Shown here: one piece after another, positions 11,594 to 23,100 of the stretch
Numbering within the stretch: position 1 is the first letter of the stretch
How the letters are laid out: each line of letters starts with the position of its first letter
NCBI GenBank assembly: GCA_029817715.1
Contig: JARUPY010000079.1
Location: 682,001 to 746,000, forward strand
DNA length: 64,000 nt
Source: Melastoma dodecandrum
Taxonomy: Eukaryota > Streptophyta > Magnoliopsida > Myrtales > Melastomataceae
Reading direction: 5' to 3'
Program-made: the position numbers and the translations under genes
Notes under the pieces: generated by a model
The model's input: the letters and a program-made list of their open reading frames with translations, nothing else
What the model was told of the DNA's origin: nothing
Databases searched by the model: none

Positions 11594-12752
11594 GCAATCT
11601 GAGTGTGTTAACTTTCTTTTCGTTTTATCAATTTTTTAGGATTTTAATCTTTATATTTTCTCCTAGGTTTATTATGTTCTTGTGAATCAATACTTAGTGT
11701 GCATTGCTAACATTTATCTTCTTTTTGTTTTGTTTTGCATGAAAAACACGACGGGACTTTGCGGATATTTTCACAATATATGATCATGGAGCATATTCAA
11801 TCAAAACGGTAAGACAAGTCTTACTTTTCTCAATTTAATTGAGTTTCATCCGAATTTAACAATACTAAGCACACTTGTATTTTTCTTTGCATGTACATCG
11901 AGTATTTAATCTCGGAAGGATCAACTTTAACTCTTTTCGAAGATTAACTCGAAGGCGCGTGTATCAAACCGCGTGGATCTATCGGGCCTAAAAACCGCCG
12001 GTCCGAAGACTTAAAGCGGCCCCAACCTCAATTAAAGGTACAAAGGGGAGGTGCAGGCCTCCTCGAATGAAAATTTGAGCCCACTTGTAACGGATTGCGG
12101 GCCCAAGTGCATAGGCCCGCAATCACCGCCCTTCCCCGTCTTTTTTGTCTCTATACTTGCTTGTGATTGCGTGCATGACTTAGGCTTTAGGATTGACATC
12201 GTATGATTGAATTTTAATCAAACAAACCTAAATTCGAGTCCAACGTTCATAAAACATCGATAAGAGTCCGGTCTATTCCCGAATCGGGCCCAACACCCGT
12301 CAATCAAAAGTGTAATTTTTTGGACAACTCGCCACCTTTTTCGCATGTTTAAGAATGTAAAAGTTAGTAAATAGGAATCCCCGAACCCTACTCTGATTTT
12401 TCCGAGTTAAATCATACTTTTAAAAATTAAGTCAGTGGGGACTCCGAATAGTTTACCTAAGTTAAACCACCTCCTTTTTTTTCGGAGCCATTTAGGATGG
12501 GTGACGGCAATACGAGCCGCTCCTTGAGCCTTCCCCGAAATTCACGAGTGAGGTCTACGCAGTTTTTCGCCCGTCACCTTCAGGGAACTGAAGATGGTTG
12601 GCGAAATATCCCGCAGACCCATTCGCGAATCAAAGGGAAGGCCCAATCCGATTCTCTTCCGCAGCTTCCGGCACTCGAGCCGTGACGCCGACCGGATCCT
12701 CGGGTTGCCCGAACCGCCACGCACGCGTGCTAGGCCGGAGGGCGCGCGTACA
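11594..12752 (+). repeat. 3' LTR of element A
   Basis: This aligns along its length with 1-1183 and ends at the same CGTACA. Its real start is somewhat upstream of 11594, since that base is only where the left copy enters the window. Compared with the left LTR it lacks about 20 bases near 12690-12700. Unrelated sequence starts at 12753. Confidence 0.87.
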
Positions 12753-12828
12753 GGGATCATGTGCTAACTCCCATAGACTTGGTTGCCAGTGACCCCAAAG
12801 GTTTTTTTTTGTTGAAATTTACAATCCT

Positions 12829-14809
12829 CAGTTCGTGGCACGATAGCTGGGGTTCACTCAGCGTTGCCCTTTCCCATTCATCGACTCTTTCAACACAAAC
12901 TTAGAGGAGCGTGTCAGCATTGACTTTGGTTATGCTAGCAAGGTATGCTTAGTTATAATGAATATTTAACTAGTAATGACAATCTCTTGTTCACACAGTT
13001 ATACGTTGTCCTGGATCGAACAATTTCGTCCATCTCCTTCCCTGACGCCAAAGAAGGATGCAGTTCGATGAGGCGTTCGATTATTGTTGGAAAAGGGCCT
13101 TCAGCAAAATTATGTTAGAGACTTCATTTCCTAAGAAAGCCAATGAAGCGATGCTGTAACCAAAAAACTACCATAACTTTCTCACTGCCAGGCAAGAGAA
13201 AGCATCGATGCCAGGTATTAATGCTGAATTCTCATCATAACATTTACTATCGATTTTCACAAATCAACGTTTGCAGGGGCATTGGACTTTGTAGCACCAC
13301 CAGTTCCTGTGGAAAAGGGAAGAGTCAAAAGAAAAAGGACAACATCAGTGATTGCGTCGAAGAAGCCTATCACTCGGGCAACTTCGATGACTAGAGGTGA
13401 ATCATCTGATGAGTTTGTAGAAGATGAAAGCACAGATCTTCGTTGACGACCCAGGAAGGCTAGGCCTGCTCCGATCCCATAAGAATATATCAGAGACGAG
13501 GATGACATATGCCTATAAGCAATCCTAGAAAGCTTAGGCTTTTGATGAGGTATGCTTAAAATAAATTTTAAATGTAACATGTTAAAGTTCTAACCATGTG
13601 TACATACACGGGTTGAATGCGACGACCTATTCACACCTCCATCTCCTCCAGCAGCGGACCTTCCTCCTAACGTCGAAGCTGTGTTCGAAGTACAAATCAA
13701 TCTTCAAGCGGTGAACGTTTCTGAGGAGGGCTTGACAGAGGGAAATAATGGAATTATCGAGGCAACCGTCTCGCAAGGTGCGAATTATGTTTCGAACGTA
13801 CAGGTGCGTTCTTTGAATTCATATCAAATGAATTTAAATATTACTTAACTTCTTACGTTCTCAGGTTGCTACCCTCTCTGCTGAGAGTCTAGCAACTAAT
13901 CGTGACCCAACCATCGGTGAATTCATTCCCGAGCAAACTAATCAAGTCACGACCTTCCAACATGACAGTACTCATGTTGGCTCATATCCAGAAATACCTT
14001 CGCAGGTCGACGTTCCAACTCTGACAGATGCGACACTTCCAGTCAACGTCGATGCAGAGTGTCATACACTAGAGGCATCTAAAGGACTAGATGATGCTAG
14101 GTTCGCTGAGATGCTTGACCAACTTCGAGTAATGAATTTTATCATAAGATTTACTCCAAGAATATGAACTAGTTGAGCTATCACCGCCGAAAGTTTCGAC
14201 AAGGCCTGGTCACATAGACTCCTCAAGCAGCATGGCTCAAGAGAACATTGATTCGGGTGACCCAAAGGCGCTTGCTCAAAGGCTGCTAGAAGTACTTCGA
14301 CGCGAGGGACCATCAGCATCCAACTTCGATGAGATGGTTCGTGCCATAGAAGATATAGAGAGGCATGCCAAAGCTCCTATCAACTTGCTCAACATTTGCC
14401 AAAGCCTCAAGGAATCTTTCTAAAAGTCTCGGAAGACTGGGAGAGAACTATGTCAAATGTCGGACAGTGGAAAGAAATTTCCTCGAAGTTGATCAATCAT
14501 GACGCTGTCCAAAGCAAAGTAAGAGTGATTTTCTCTGAGCATCGACGTCTGATCGAAGAACGTGATCAACTGGAGGCTAAAATATCTGAACTATCGTCGA
14601 AGTTGGACAAGTGTAAGGCCGGGATGGCTGTTCGGGAAAGAGAATTGTTCGAGGCTGAACTAGAAGTCGAAGCAAACCGTATACTTGTATACGAGACAAG
14701 GAGCCTGATCGCCTTTCAGAAAGCCGTGAACGACCTTACCATCAAGAACATCGTTCGGACTTATCTCATGGACTTGCTAGCGGGACACTTGTATGCTCAT
14801 GTACCGTGA
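12829..14809 (+). pseudogene. Antisense, intron-containing plant-mobile-domain-like gene inside element B
   Basis: On the strand opposite to gag-pol, QFVAR-stop-LGFTQRCPFPI (12829-12880) matches the PMD signature RxARQLGFxQxxP, with one TAG. Likely introns are 12943-12998, 13215-13276 and 13804-13864, each GT...AG with pyrimidine-rich 3' ends. Basic KRKRTT-type and acidic segments follow (13277-13500). A long coiled coil lies at 14396-14809 (WKEISSKLINHDAVQ, EERDQLEAKISELSSKLDK). Some Tat elements (for example Grande and Retand) are known to carry extra, sometimes antisense, genes between integrase and 3' LTR, and this position fits. Function is unknown to me. Stops at several points mark it as decayed. 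Element A appears to have removed its upstream part from view. Confidence 0.55.
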
Positions 14810-15753
14810 CTTCGTCGATGATGTACCATCGACATCAAACACTTGTCTCGTTTTTTGTTTCTTTCTTTAGGGACTTGTTAATTAGGTAATGAATTAATCA
14901 TGAAGTCATCCAACTTACATCGTCGATTCACTTCATCTGAAATCTATAAAAAATTTCTGATCGACACGTTCATAAGATATTTCAAGTGTTGCCAACTAGA
15001 ATATCTAATTTAATGAGACTGTCACGAGTCCCAAGGAACTGTTAAGATTTTCTGAAGGCTGTTGGGATATTTTGCGGTCGATGCAGTGCTACACCACTGC
15101 CTATAAATAGCAAAGGAATGGACAATCATTAGTTCACACGCATTCATTTCCAATACTCAACAATAATGTACCTCCTAGAAGCTGTTTTTCTAAACTCATC
15201 TTCCTACCCCATAGAGCATAGGTTCACAACTTTAAACCCCATACTAGGTTCACAACCTTAGGCGGGGATAGGCTTCCGTTGTCTGGCGCCATGGTTGAAA
15301 TACCAGCTTTAGCCAGGGGAACAAATGTGCCCCCAAGATGACAAACGTCAACTCGTGGTACCGTACAACGGTGCCGTTTAGGTCTTCTCGAATTATCTGC
15401 TAAGTGTTGCTTGCTATGAAGGCTGCAACACTAGTGGACTTTCGAGGTACGCGGGAGCAAACGAAGCAAGAAAAGATTTCCGGGATGCAAATGCTACGCG
15501 AACCGTCATGGAGAAGGCCAATAAAGAGAAGGGCTGGAGCTTCATAACGATCATGCCAATGGCTGCGACAATCGACTTTTGTTCGACAATTGAAGATCGA
15601 AAGTGCTTAGTTTCGATGGAATGATTCTATTTTATAGATGATGATCCACTTGTAATTTTTATCAATACATAGTGAATCGATTTACTTCTCTATCGACTAA
15701 GTCTCTCCTGTAACCTCGACTATCCCAATTAATTGTGACCACAACTCGGGACA
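14810..15753. other. Non-coding tail of element B between antisense gene and integrase
   Basis: No domain is recognisable. A TATAAATAG box at 15102-15110 on the + strand, with AT-poor flanks, could be a core promoter pointing toward the integrase 3' end, but no open frame of note follows it. The rest contains short motifs repeated without clear order. Confidence 0.35.
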
Positions 15754-17019
15754 TCAAGACTGAATTTCTTTAGAATATAAATCCCACAATGTTGATCGAT
15801 GAAGCTTCAAATGTTTACCATTAACCTTTAAGGCATGTGGCTCATCATTTAAATATGACAAGTGATAAGCATTTTTAGGATATACTTCATCGACTCTAAA
15901 AGGACCGTCCCAGGTAGGAAACCATTTGTCCAAAAAATAATCTCTTTTCCCAATTGGGAGAATCATCTTCCAGACTAAATCTCAATTTTTAAAAGATTTT
16001 AAAACAACCTTCTCACTATTTAAAAGATTTTGAAACAACCTTTCTATTATAACTTCGAGTGACCCTCTCCTTTTGAACTTGAATTCGATTCAATGCTTGA
16101 AAGCGTGTCAACTCTAAATTTTCTATTTCGATGTGCATCGATTCTTCATAATCGATCGGATGATCTTCTTGATGGGCCAAGAATCTTATCTTTTTATAAC
16201 GAACTTCGATGGGAAGGATCGCATCATGTCCATAAACTAGACTATATGGAGCTTGACCAATGCTTTCTCATTTAGTAGCACACAAAGCCCAAGTACATCC
16301 AACAACAATGTATGCCAAGATCGAGGATTATCATTGATCATCTTCTGAATGGCGTTTTTGATAATCTTATTAATAGATTCAGCTTGTCCATTCGATTGAG
16401 TATAATAGAGCGAAGAATTTGTCAACACAAATCCAAACTCAAATGCAAATTCCTTTAATAGACTGTAATTAAAAACAATAGCATTATCGACCACTATATT
16501 CTGAGAATGCTAAATCTATAAATGATGTCTGATCAAAGAAATCTATCACATCATTTTAAGTAATATTCTTATAAGCCTTTGCCTCGACCCATTTAGTGAA
16601 ATAGTCTGTCTCTACAAGGATATAAGAATCTCCTTTACTCGAGCTTGGCCTTATTTCTCCAATCATATCCATAGCCCATGATTGAAATGCCCAAGGTTTG
16701 ACTACAGGATGTAAATAAGTTGCAGGTACTTGTTGTTACACTAAGAGGGGGTGAATTAGTGTTAAAGCCCAATTAAGGATTTTTAACTCTTTTTCAACAA
16801 ACCCTGCAGCGGAAGAAAGCTTATGTAAAATAGAACCTTAGAAATAGGCTTATATAAGACAAAACGTAAGAATGTGATTGAGATTTGTTTGATGCACGCA
16901 AGAATTTTATAGTGGTTCAGCAACTTGCTTACATCCACTCTTCACCCAGAATTTGGATAGTTTTCACTCAGACTTAACTTTGTAATAATTATAGAAGGTG
17001 ATCACCAATAGACCTTTCA

Positions 17020-17366
17020 TAGCACATACCAGAAGGTTCTGCATCATAGAAGACCGAGTGCCAAAGCACAGACCAGAAGGTTCTACACTAGAGTGATTGA
17101 ATTGTAAAGCAACGACCAGAAGGTTCTGTACCGTATGTCAATTCTCTATAGACCCGAAGATTCTGTATCAGAAATGACTTGGTTTCACAGCACAGACCGT
17201 AAGGTTCTGTACCAAAGATGTCAACCTTCTACAGTACAGACCGAAAGGTTCTGTACCAAAGATATCAACCTTCTACAGCACAGACCGTAAGGTTCTGTAC
17301 TACAGGTGACTGATTTTCAAAGCACAGATCATGAGGTTCTGTACTACAGTGACTAACAAAAGTAAC
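17020..17366. repeat. Degenerate minisatellite, eight units of about 44 bp
   Basis: Units start near 17020, 17065, 17108, 17150, 17189, 17233, 17277 and 17321. Each carries AGCACAGACC, then (G/A)AAGGTTCTGTAC and a variable tail. The sixth and seventh units are nearly identical to the fifth. The array lies inside the solo LTR. Confidence 0.8.
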
Positions 17367-17408
17367 CAATGCACAATCCCCTCAAGGATAATGACTTCGT
17401 GACATACC

Positions 17409-17612
17409 CTACGCGAGCATGTAGCGAACCCTACGCAAGCAGACAACGTCCCCTGTCCAAGGATGGATTTTCCCTCTAATGGCTCCACACGACCTGCACG
17501 ATCTCTTCGAGATAACGACTACGTGGCGAACTCCATGCAAGCACGTAGTAAACCCAACGCAAGCATGCAGCAAACCCTGTGCAAGCACGCGGCAAATCCC
17601 ACGCAAGCAGAC
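17409..17612. repeat. Short tandem array, units of about 22 bp, inside the solo LTR
   Basis: Units of the form CAAGCA(C/T)G(T/C)(A/G)G(T/C)AAACCC(A/T) repeat at 17538-17612, with related copies at 17409-17445. The block is much more GC-rich than the rest of the LTR. Confidence 0.65.
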
Positions 17613-18908
17613 AACAACCTCTATCCTAGGTTCCTGCACACACAGAACGTTACACCACAGAAGCTGGTTAGTCCCTCACCTTCTGTGCTCCCGGGGATCT
17701 GCCCTTCTCTCCATCCCACTGCACGTTCGCCATGCCAGCCTCCAGCCGTACGCTTCTTACCAATGTCTCCTGTAGTTTCCCAACCGAGTCTCTTGTGTCC
17801 CCGAGTCACTTTCCCATAAGACTTCACCAACGATGCAACATTCTGCAGCTCACGTTCCTCGTGTGTGACTAACTCAACTTGAACCAACAAAAAATTGCAA
17901 GCTCCAATGTCTGACCAATGTATCTAGTATTTTCTGTTCTTTTACAATGACAACCGAATGCCTATTTATACACATTTACAAAACGTTAAGCATAGAAGGT
18001 AGAATTGACAAAAATAGCTTCTACAGTTAGATGGAAAACGAATAAATCAATGATATTAATTCTATTAATAACCAAATGTCATCTCCCATTGGTAAGTATC
18101 CGTTTAGGGTGAGATCTGATCAAGATCAATTGGTATAATCAAATCCCCATGGATAACCATTGTAGAAGGTTACAGATTACGATAACCTTCTATGTGTGGA
18201 AATAATAAAAATTAACTTTCACGAATTATTTAGCCAGATTCATTCGTTTATCTTGTTGAATCTAGACAAATAGCATGTTTTTGTTAACCAAAAAAGAATT
18301 AGGTACTTATAAAAAAAAAGAATTAAGAATGGAAGATAGCATTCGTATGACACATAGTCAATTACGTAGAACCTTCCATAAATAGATAATGTATTTCCTT
18401 GAATTGGAAATATATTATTCTCTTTATTTCTTTGATAACGAAATCAATTGATTCGATCAGATAATTGTGCTGATCAACTTGGATAACTCCCATGGAATAT
18501 TCCCATTTAATTTTGTAATTAATTATTAATTGCAAAAATATTTCCTTACAGAAGGTTCTCATCAGGAGCAGCTTCTGTCGTATAGAGGGTTAACTTCTGT
18601 TTCGCAAAAGGTCAATGCTCATCATCAAAACCACTTCAACACATGTGATATTGGCCTATGTTTTTGACACTTTTCACATCCTTTAGCTATGCTTATACAA
18701 TCTTTCATCATCGAAGGCCAATAGAAACCATGCCTCTTGATCGACCAACACATATTCGACCCACAATGAAGAAGGCCACACAATCCCTGATGTGCTTCTA
18801 ATATTATGCGAATTGCTTTATCCATATCAACACATCTTAAAAGGACACCATCATTCTGCTTTTGATACAACACGTCATCGATTAACGTATAAAATTGTGC
18901 CGACAATT

Positions 18909-19325
18909 TTACTTAGCGGGTTGCCCTCTTCTCAGGATTGGAGAAAAATTCCATGCATGATTTTCTCCAATTTTCAACCAGAGCGAGAATATTCCCACAC
19001 TCTTCGACATAAGGCCATTGAAATCCGTGATGCCAACATCAGTGTTGGTAACGTCCACTTTATCATACCCTAAGTATCTAAGGGTACATAAAGGCATTAC
19101 ATTAACCGTCGTACCATTATCGACTAGCACCTTCTTCAAAGGAATACCATTAAATTTTGCTTCGATATACGATGAATGCATCTGTGATTGCATCGAAGAA
19201 TTAGGCATAATAAACCAGTTTACTGGAATTCTTATAGGGCAACAAATAACTCGAGGAGCCGAAGTTTTAAGGATACCTGGAACAGATCGATCGATGGTTG
19301 GTTTCGCAAACTCTGTAGGAAACAT
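18909..19325 (-). pseudogene. Protease fragment of element B
   Basis: The sequence has SYIEAKFNGIPLKKVLVDNGTTVNVMP, a retropepsin-type strand-turn with D-N-G-T in place of D-S/T-G-A. TLRYLGYDKVDV and a second hydrophobic strand follow. The stop at 18909-18911 comes only a few bases before integrase sequence begins at 18906. About 1.8 kb of RT and RNase H coding normally found here is gone. It is non-functional. Confidence 0.72.
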
Positions 19326-19339
19326 TATGACATTACACT

Positions 19340-22300
19340 CTACAACGTTCTCAGGAATGTCGAATCGGACTGGATTATAATCTGAATCATCGAAGGATCT
19401 TCGAAATCATCATCCTCAGTTGGTATCTCCTTAACCTTAAGAGGATTGTCGTGGGAGACAGAGTCATCGACCACAGACGGGTCGTTGCGATCGACTCTCT
19501 GTACCCCGACTGTTGCAGGGTCCACGGATTTCTGCCGTTTTTCTTCTAACCTCCTACGACGTCTCTCTTTCCTTTTCTTACTGCTCTTAGATGGAAGCTG
19601 AGATCGTTGGTTTATTACCTATCTCCATTCACCATCATCAAAACAAGAGACGTTGAGTCGACGTCAAGATAATTGATAATATTCAGGATATAACTGAACA
19701 AATTGTCTTTCTTGAGGATCATTTCCTTCCACTTGTCCAACGCCTTCTTTCTGAACAAAAACAGGCATACAATATAATGGATTTGTTTCGATCATATCTC
19801 GAATCGCATCGTCGACAACGACAATATCGAACCTGTTCGCAGAGGACATTACAATCAGCTTCTGCACATAATTGTACGAACAAATATGGCATAACTGAGA
19901 TATCAGTATTTTATTCCTTAAGATGGGCCTACATCGACTGCAACTGTCAGCTTTCTCAAGAAATTATGCAAAAGGAGGTCCATCTATGATAGCTTGCTCA
20001 TTGAGGGAGGGGGTCGAAGCCTGTCCCTAATGTCGCCCCTCTTGACGGTCTCCTTGACAGATCACTTGATTTGGCAGAAGAGTGTGTGTCACTGTTAGCA
20101 GTCGGTGGAAATAATTGCGTATCGAGGCAACGAGACACTGCTCTTAGTTTCTGAACGGTATGCCCCTTATCAGGAAAAACCTTATGAGCATTAGAAGAAG
20201 ATCCCCAACCTTTGAGGTGTCAGTTGAATGCCTTCGAAGACTCTTTGCGAGAGATCCCAATTGCAGTCCTTTCAACTAGAGTCAAATCGAACCATTCCTC
20301 TGTCTGATGAGGCTGCAGAAACTTTTTGAAAGTGAAGCACTTGTCAGTGGTGTAGGTTTCATCCACATGCCACCAGCAAACTTCATTCTTCATCATCGAC
20401 GCGGTCACAGGGCAAGAAATGACTCCATTATCCAAGAGTCGCTTGAAGAGTTTGTTGACCATGTAAGTCTCTCCAGAAACATGGGATTCCTGAAAATCAC
20501 GACGAACAATATCAACTACGTTAATATCGAACTTGTGTACTTCGCAATCAGCAAAAGGTTTCTGATCGACAGAAGATAATTCTTCAGACTCTTTGAAATA
20601 TAAAATTTTGGCTTCGATAAGATCTTCGATAAGATTTCTAAAGCTTAGACAATCACGCGTGCCATGCGTGAAAGACCCATGCCATTTACAATAACTCTTC
20701 CTCTTCTCCCTATCAGTCTGGGGAAGCCGATGACCAGGTTTCAGCTTAATTCGATCTCGCTTATGGAGCCAGTCAAAGATTCCATCACCCTTTTCAATAT
20801 CGAATGAGTACTTCCGCTCTTCATTCGACTTCTGAGATGCCTTAGCTTTGGAATTCTTATTCGACAGCGGATCGCAGACGGTGGCTTCTCCTTTCACAAA
20901 TTCTACCATATCGACCTCAACGATCACAGGTTCGACCTAATATGTTGTGTGACCCCTTGACTCTTTTCTGAGTAGATTTTCATACTTAGTAGCTCTCAGA
21001 GCGAGTTCGTAAAGGTCTCTTAACTTTTTTCCCTGAATTTTCTTCCGAATACGAATATCCACAGCATCCTGGGCTATGTTAACCACCTCATCTTCGCTGA
21101 CTGATGTTCTAAACCTAAGTTGAACCTTCCAGAACCTCTGCAGAAATGTTGCTGCAAGTTCTCCGGACTGTTGTCACATCTTAGTCAACTCGATCAGAGA
21201 AATTGTCGAATCAAGAGTAGCGAAGGCCTACATGAACTGAGTTTGCATGTCCTGCAAATTCTGCACTGAATTAGGCTGAAGATGAATATACCAAGTAAAT
21301 GTAGGTCCGTTGAGCGAATTGGGAAAAAGTCGAAGCTTTCAATGATCATTATTCGATGTCTCTCCCGTTTGGTGAGTGAATCAAGCTATATGCTCCATCA
21401 GTATCATCTCATCTTCGCCAGAGAAACCTTGTTAAATCGGAGATCTTATAACCCCTAAGATAAGGATAATCCTGGTCGATGAACTCAAGATAAGGTGTCT
21501 TATAAAGGTTAACCTCTTCCCTACTTACGGCCCCTGAGACCATCTGTTCTACTATTCGTGCAATCATATCTCTGTAGCCAATAGCATCGATGGGCATCAA
21601 AAGAACCCTAGGGACTTCTCTTTCCAAGGGATTCCTATCGACTTCCTGGTCGAAGATAGGCCTATTCCTAGGAGCTTCGCCAAAAAGGTTCCTCCTTGGG
21701 AGTTGACCTTCTACCGGTAGTTTTGGATGGGATTCTCGACTGTGGAGCGTGTGTAATGACTCTCCCTTCGACGATGAGGAGGTGCATATGCATGCGGCCT
21801 ATATTGATCATGTCCATCATCATCTAGATCGACAAAGTCTTTATAACGATATGATCGATCAGTTGTGACAAAATCGCCTCGATCATCAGGAACAACACGC
21901 GACCTGCTTGGTTCAGCCCGTCGATAGTTTGAGTTAAATGAACAGGATCTTGGGTGCTCTCATGATCGAAACTCACCATGCGCTTCTCGTCGCGAATTAT
22001 CATTCTCCTGGCCGCGGTCTCGGGGGAAAATTCAGTATCGATCCTGGCTGCAGCCCTTGGACTTGTTTCTACAACTCCAAGAAATTCTCCTGATACTTAG
22101 CCTGTATCTGTAAAAACATGTCTAAAGGGATAGTCTCTGATACAATTGGCAAAACGTTCGACCCAGGGGAATTTTCTCGCTCCTACACATGGCTATTTTG
22201 TTGTCCAAGATTTTGGGCATTCTGTTGCCCATTTCGATGATTCTGGCCGTTGTTAATATTCTGGCCTTGTCCGGAGTTTGCCTCCGAGTCACCACGAGTA

Positions 22301-22412
22301 TCAGCCATTCTGTTAGCCACAGTCCGAGTGGTTGCCATTCCATGTTACCACACGAAACTCGTTTCTGACTCCCACTGTGGTCGCCAAAAACGTGTTTGCA
22401 AACGAAACACAT
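19340..22412 (-). pseudogene. gag and linker region of element B
   Basis: Open pieces at 22412-22122, 21627-21409 and 20927-20220 are joined by degraded sequence. The 21400-20940 stretch has gag-core-like phrases (FLQRFWKVQLRFR, KLRDLYELALRA). The 20927-20220 piece has CKWHGSFTHGTRDC, the same knuckle-like C-H-G-H-C pattern seen in element A, and a second such set near its end (CWWHVDETYTTDKC). The 19867-19340 part is a linker with no clear domain. Multiple stops and frame changes show decay. Confidence 0.72.
22366..22386 (-). other. Primer binding site of element B
   Basis: On the minus strand, starting at 22386, the sequence is TGGCGACCACAGTGGGAGTCA. It lies six bases inside the LTR edge at 22393. 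It resembles the element A site, consistent with both belonging to the Tat lineage. Confidence 0.68.
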
Positions 22413-23100
22413 CGCGATATAACGGGGACTAAAGTGTTAAATGTAATGTGGTCGCCAATAATACGAAAAAAAGAAGATAGTAAAAAAATTCACTAACATA
22501 AAGAAAGATTACTTACAACCATCTTACAACACTTAATATAATTTCTGACAGTCAGGTTGCCAACCAAGCAGCCATTCGGGATCATAGAATGATTGTCTGT
22601 ATTTACAATTGACCAGAAACGACTTATTTATAGACATTATCTAGGTAATCGTCGACCAAAACACGTTAAAAACGTGTTAATTACTTTAACACTGACTATC
22701 GTGCAACTGCTGGGATAATCCCATCATCGATGAACTCCACTATCAAAACTTGCAACATTGATAAACTCCCGAGTTAGTGTCGACTTTATGTCTTGGTGAT
22801 CATCTATGATACAACATCGATGCTGAGCACTTTCGACGCATCATCGATCTCGAGCACCTTCGAAGCCCAACATGCAAGGCCCAAAATGACGTTTATCATG
22901 TAAACAGAGTATTTCAACTCATCCCACGAAGGATGTGGATACTGCATAAGGACATGTATTGCGAAACTAAGAATGCAGTTGAGATATGAAGTTGGAGAAT
23001 ACGAGTACGACTTAACATGAATACCACTATGAGATCTTACGAAGTAGTTGAGTTTCATAGATAAACATGATATAGTGTAAACACAATCACAATTACATTT
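22393..23100 (-). repeat. 5' LTR of element B (outer edge approximate)
   Basis: The inner edge is well placed: minus-strand ...TTTGCAAACA ends at 22393, just before the primer binding site. A TATA-like TCTATAAATAAG lies on the minus strand at 22635-22624. The outer edge is a guess, because the partner LTR is outside the window. Confidence 0.5.

Larger units (their letters stand above)
1..12752 (+). mobile_element. Element A: Tat/Ogre-type Ty3/gypsy LTR retrotransposon, decayed, left end outside the window
   Basis: Two long direct repeats (1-1183 and 11594-12752, both ending CGTACA) flank a + strand internal region. Its order is ORF1, gag, protease, RT, RNase H, second RNase H, integrase. An extra ORF before gag, a second archaeal-type RNase H and an apparent intron between protease and RT are known marks of the Tat/Ogre lineage. 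All reading frames carry stops or frameshifts, so this copy cannot be autonomous. The bases after 12752 (gggat) should be the target duplication, but the matching copy lies left of the window. The flanking DNA at 12753 belongs to element B, so A appears nested in B. Confidence 0.88.
16734..18641 (-). mobile_element. Solo LTR (1908 bp) inserted in the integrase of element B
   Basis: On the minus strand it starts TGTTGAAGTGG (18641) and ends CTTAGTGTAACA (16734), the TG...CA form. It is flanked by cttgt (16729-16733) and catgt (18642-18646), a 5-bp duplication with one change. Excising it rejoins the integrase coding sequence (P-I-S-H-V then P-A-T). No internal region or second LTR is present. 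The ends are of the Ty1/copia style, but the superfamily is not proven. It contains two tandem arrays. Confidence 0.82.
15754..18906 (-). pseudogene. Integrase of element B, split by a solo LTR
   Basis: The N-terminal zinc-binding part (18906-18647) shows HQGLCGLLHCG, FYWPSMMKDC and GCEKCQKHRPISH, the H-H-C-C pattern. The core resumes at 16728 with PATYLHPVVKPWAFQSW and ETDYFTKWVEAK, then NGQAESINKIIKNA (16410-16365). The C-terminal part at 15966-15754 has WDGPFRVDEVYPKNAYHL, ending in a stop at 15754. The solo LTR at 16734-18641 interrupts the reading between the zinc part and the core; removing it and one target copy restores a continuous frame across the junction. Other stops remain in the core, so the gene was probably dead or died later. 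Confidence 0.8.
12753..23100 (-). mobile_element. Element B: Tat-type Ty3/gypsy element, - strand, host of element A and of a solo LTR
   Basis: Read on the minus strand from right to left it has LTR (from about 23100 to 22393), primer binding site (22386-22366), gag (22412-19340), protease (19325-18909), integrase (18906-15754) and a long tail carrying an antisense gene (12829-14809, + strand). RT and RNase H are missing between 18909 and 18906. Its 3' LTR should lie left of element A and is outside the window. The right boundary is approximate because no second LTR is available for comparison. Confidence 0.72.

Noticed and set aside
17463..17819. Overlapping frames around the 22-bp array.
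   Set aside because: The array's unit structure keeps frames open by chance; they lie inside a solo LTR.
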